Assembly (NCBI RefSeq): GCF_900564155.1
Contig: NZ_LS999839.1
Location: forward strand, 4,895,097 to 4,959,096
Length of the DNA: 64,000 nucleotides
Origin: Pedobacter schmidteae
GTDB lineage: Bacteria > Bacteroidota > Bacteroidia > Sphingobacteriales > Sphingobacteriaceae
Direction: 5' to 3'
Shown in pieces: positions 61,897 to 64,000 of this stretch. Both the position numbers and the translations under genes were made by a program. How positions within the stretch are numbered: the first letter of the stretch is position 1; each line of letters opens with the position of its first letter. The notes beneath the pieces were generated by a model that saw nothing but the letters and a program-made list of their open reading frames with translations, was not told where the DNA came from and made no database searches.

Positions 61897-62886
61897 TTGA
61901 ATTTCTTTAAAGTCATAAGATCCATTGAATGGTGGGAATATAAGCTTCCGCCCCTGCTTGCAATTGGCTATGCGACAATTATTAAGTCGTCCAATCAATT
62001 TCTAACTTCCTTACCGCACTTGCTAATGCTCCTTTTATCATTGATAATTGGTGCTGTTTATGTGAGTATTATTAACGACATAACAGATATTAAGGATGAT
62101 TTAGCCAGTGGTAAACACAATAGAGTCGCAGCCATTAGACCTGCATTCAGATGGGTTCTTCCCGCCCTTTGTTTATTAGCTGGATTTTTTTTCGGTTATC
62201 AGTTTTACCCTGACCTGTTATCCGTTTACTTATACCTTATGCCATGGATTTGTTTTAGTTTATATTCCTTTCCGCCGGTGAGACTAAAAAACAGGGGAAA
62301 ATGGGGTGTCCTTGCGGATGCCAGTGGCTCACATATTTTTACTAGTCTACTAATGGTAAGTAGTATGAGCTACATAAATAGCCAATCAGTTGATTGGTAC
62401 TGGTTTACCAGCACCGGAATATGGGCACTTTGCTATGGGGTAAGAGGAATATTATGGCATCAGTTTTACGACAGAGACAATGATATTCAGGCAGGGATAA
62501 AAACATTTGCGGTATCTGTAGCACCAAATAACTTCAAAAAAAAAGAGGTTATCATTTTGAGTATTGAACTAATCGCCATAGCCGTGATGTTGTTTAATAT
62601 CCATCAGCTACTCCCTTTTCTAGCCCTGTTTGTATATATCCTTGTTGCATTAAGCAGATCTTATAAATTAAAATACACAGCGGTGATCATAATTGCACCG
62701 GAGCAAAGACCCTATCATATCATTATGGCCGACTTTTATCAGGTTTATTTCCCTCTTTCGCTCCTATGTGTCGCTGCACTCAGCAATCCCTATATTTTAA
62801 TTGTATTGCTGATTCATTTAATTTTGTTTCCAATGAAAACAATTGCCTCTTTAAAAGATTTAAGACAGTTGATATCATTTAAATAA
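61897..62886 (+). CDS. UbiA-family prenyltransferase
   Basis: An integral membrane prenyltransferase of 329 residues with about eight membrane segments. The Mg-pyrophosphate motifs are present: NDITDIKDD (N60, D61, D64, D68) and DRDND (D192, D196). UbiA members join an isoprenoid diphosphate to a ring or sugar acceptor. The acceptor is not readable, and the setting in a glycan locus is unusual. The start is TTG at 61897, 9 bases after the GT4 stop, and it ends the operon. A 126-base gap with no supported feature follows. Confidence 0.85.
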   Translation: MNFFKVIRSIEWWEYKLPPLLAIGYATIIKSSNQFLTSLPHLLMLLLSLIIGAVYVSIINDITDIKDDLASGKHNRVAAIRPAFRWVLPALCLLAGFFFGYQFYPDLLSVYLYLMPWICFSLYSFPPVRLKNRGKWGVLADASGSHIFTSLLMVSSMSYINSQSVDWYWFTSTGIWALCYGVRGILWHQFYDRDNDIQAGIKTFAVSVAPNNFKKKEVIILSIELIAIAVMLFNIHQLLPFLALFVYILVALSRSYKLKYTAVIIIAPEQRPYHIIMADFYQVYFPLSLLCVAALSNPYILIVLLIHLILFPMKTIASLKDLRQLISFK

Positions 62887-63012
62887 CTTTACACAAAGGT
62901 TAACAGTATTAAATGTCATTAAATAAGACTAAACATAATAGATATTTTTATTGATCATACTATCTGATATTTATATCTTAGCATAATTAAGAGCCCTTCC
63001 AAAAAGACACGA

Positions 63013-63966
63013 ATGAACATTCAAGAATTGGTAACCATCATAATTCCAACGTATAATAGAGCCACAAAAATCATGGACGCTGTGCAAAGTGCCTTGAATC
63101 AAACCTATCCATATACGCAGATTATTGTGATTGACGATGGGTCAACTGATAACACTGCTGAACTGTTAAAAAACTATCCTGAAATTGAATATCATTATAA
63201 ACAAAATGGAGGCCAGGCTTCGGCAAGAAACGAGGGATTAAAATATGCTAAGGGATCGATAATTGCCTCATTGGATTCAGACGACATCTGGTACCCTGAT
63301 TTTCTGAAAACCTGTGTTCAGAAATTAGTAGAAGACCAGCTTGATTTTGTATTTGCAAACTGGGATCAGGACTCTAAAGTTGGTGAGAGCTGGGATTTTC
63401 TAAATAATGATCCTTTTTTGGTGCCTTATTTCCCAAAAGAAAAAAATGGTTGGATTTCATTAAATTATAAAGAAGTACGGAAACTGTATATTAAATCATG
63501 TCCTTCCCCTTCTTCATCTTTAATTATGCGCAAATCTTCAATTGTTTCGGGATGGGATGAAGAAATGCAAATTGGTGATGACTGGTGTTTATATCTGGAA
63601 ATGATCCTCTCGAAGGAGTGTAAAGCGGCGTTTACGCTGGTCAAGTTATGGCATAAAAGAATTGATGACATCAATGTTTACGATGGCAGGAAATGGAGTG
63701 AAGTACTGGAATTTCTATATATAGCAGATTCAAAAAATAAAATCAAAAAATTCGAGCATTTATTAACACCTCTGGAAAAGAAAACGCTACAGCAACGACA
63801 TATGGCAGGTTTAGTTGAGTTCTCCAAACATAATTTAATACGAGAATTCAATATCAGATATTCATTGGTATTATTATTCAGATCTTTCGCCATAGATATT
63901 CCCTTTACGCTTAAGGAAATCCCGAACGTCTTCATTAAAGGTCTTCAAAATAAAATAAGAGGTTGA
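63013..63966 (+). CDS. GT2 glycosyltransferase
   Basis: A 317-residue GT2 enzyme. It has TIIIPTYNRATKIMDAV at the N-terminus, VIDDGSTDNT, and the metal motif region LDSDDIWYPDFL. The C-terminal part has no clear membrane segment. The 126-base gap from the UbiA gene makes a separate promoter possible. It ends 34 bases before the window edge, where nothing else can be supported. Confidence 0.88.
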   Translation: MNIQELVTIIIPTYNRATKIMDAVQSALNQTYPYTQIIVIDDGSTDNTAELLKNYPEIEYHYKQNGGQASARNEGLKYAKGSIIASLDSDDIWYPDFLKTCVQKLVEDQLDFVFANWDQDSKVGESWDFLNNDPFLVPYFPKEKNGWISLNYKEVRKLYIKSCPSPSSSLIMRKSSIVSGWDEEMQIGDDWCLYLEMILSKECKAAFTLVKLWHKRIDDINVYDGRKWSEVLEFLYIADSKNKIKKFEHLLTPLEKKTLQQRHMAGLVEFSKHNLIREFNIRYSLVLLFRSFAIDIPFTLKEIPNVFIKGLQNKIRG

Positions 63967-64000
63967 TTTAACTATATCAGCTTAAAATCATTTTGGTTCT

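Overview
The window reads as a chromosomal segment of a Bacteroidota bacterium, most likely family Sphingobacteriaceae and Pedobacter-like. Supporting signs are the TAnnTTTG-type -7 promoter boxes with very short leaders, an S46 dipeptidyl-peptidase, an OmpA protein with PD40 repeats, Kdo and GDP-mannose genes, a bifunctional-nuclease (DUF151) protein with a UVR tail, and A+T-rich intergenic DNA. The genus is inference; there is no rRNA or tRNA in the window. No insertion sequence, integrase, CRISPR array or att site was seen.

Region 1 (1-38.5 kb) is mostly core genome. It holds an omega-amidase tail, a Tat-type glycosylasparaginase, cutC, lepA, folD, a Rieske protein, queE, an OmpA/PD40 lipoprotein-like protein, kdsA, recQ, kdsD-manC, an Hsp70 gene broken by an in-frame amber codon, rlmB, dnaB, a chromate transporter, etfB-etfA with a duplicated leader, a nucleoside transporter, citrate synthase, two related outer-membrane barrels, miaA, a Hef-like domain protein, a metallo-beta-lactamase-fold hydrolase, topB, an HDAC-like deacetylase, a bestrophin, a 3-methyladenine glycosylase with a free-methionine sulfoxide reductase, and a DPP11-type S46 peptidase.

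Region 2 (38.6-52.1 kb) is a compact hybrid NRPS/PKS locus. Protein 1 is A-PCP-KS-AT-ACP-aminotransferase and protein 2 is C-A(MT)-PCP-TE. They are followed by a 4'-phosphopantetheinyl transferase and a JmjC/cupin-8 hydroxylase-like enzyme. Read by hand against GrsA, the two adenylation codes come out as DLTKIGHIGK (aspartate-like) and DILQLGMIWK (glycine-like). With a malonyl-type AT, no ketoreductase, an in-line aminotransferase and an N-methyltransferase in the second A domain, the line would make a small Asp-acetate-sarcosine product with a beta-amino group. That product is inferred, and I recognise no known compound with this exact line-up.

Region 3 (52.1-64 kb) is a surface-glycan or glycolipid locus. 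Two GT2 genes run on the minus strand. A tightly packed plus-strand operon follows: GT14, FdtA-like ketoisomerase, FdtB-like aminotransferase, TIGR04325 methyltransferase, ABC exporter, an alpha-toroid terpene-cyclase-like protein, GT4, and a UbiA prenyltransferase. A last GT2 stands behind a 126-base gap. The pairing of UbiA with a cyclase-like toroid protein and an exporter is the most unexpected part of this region.
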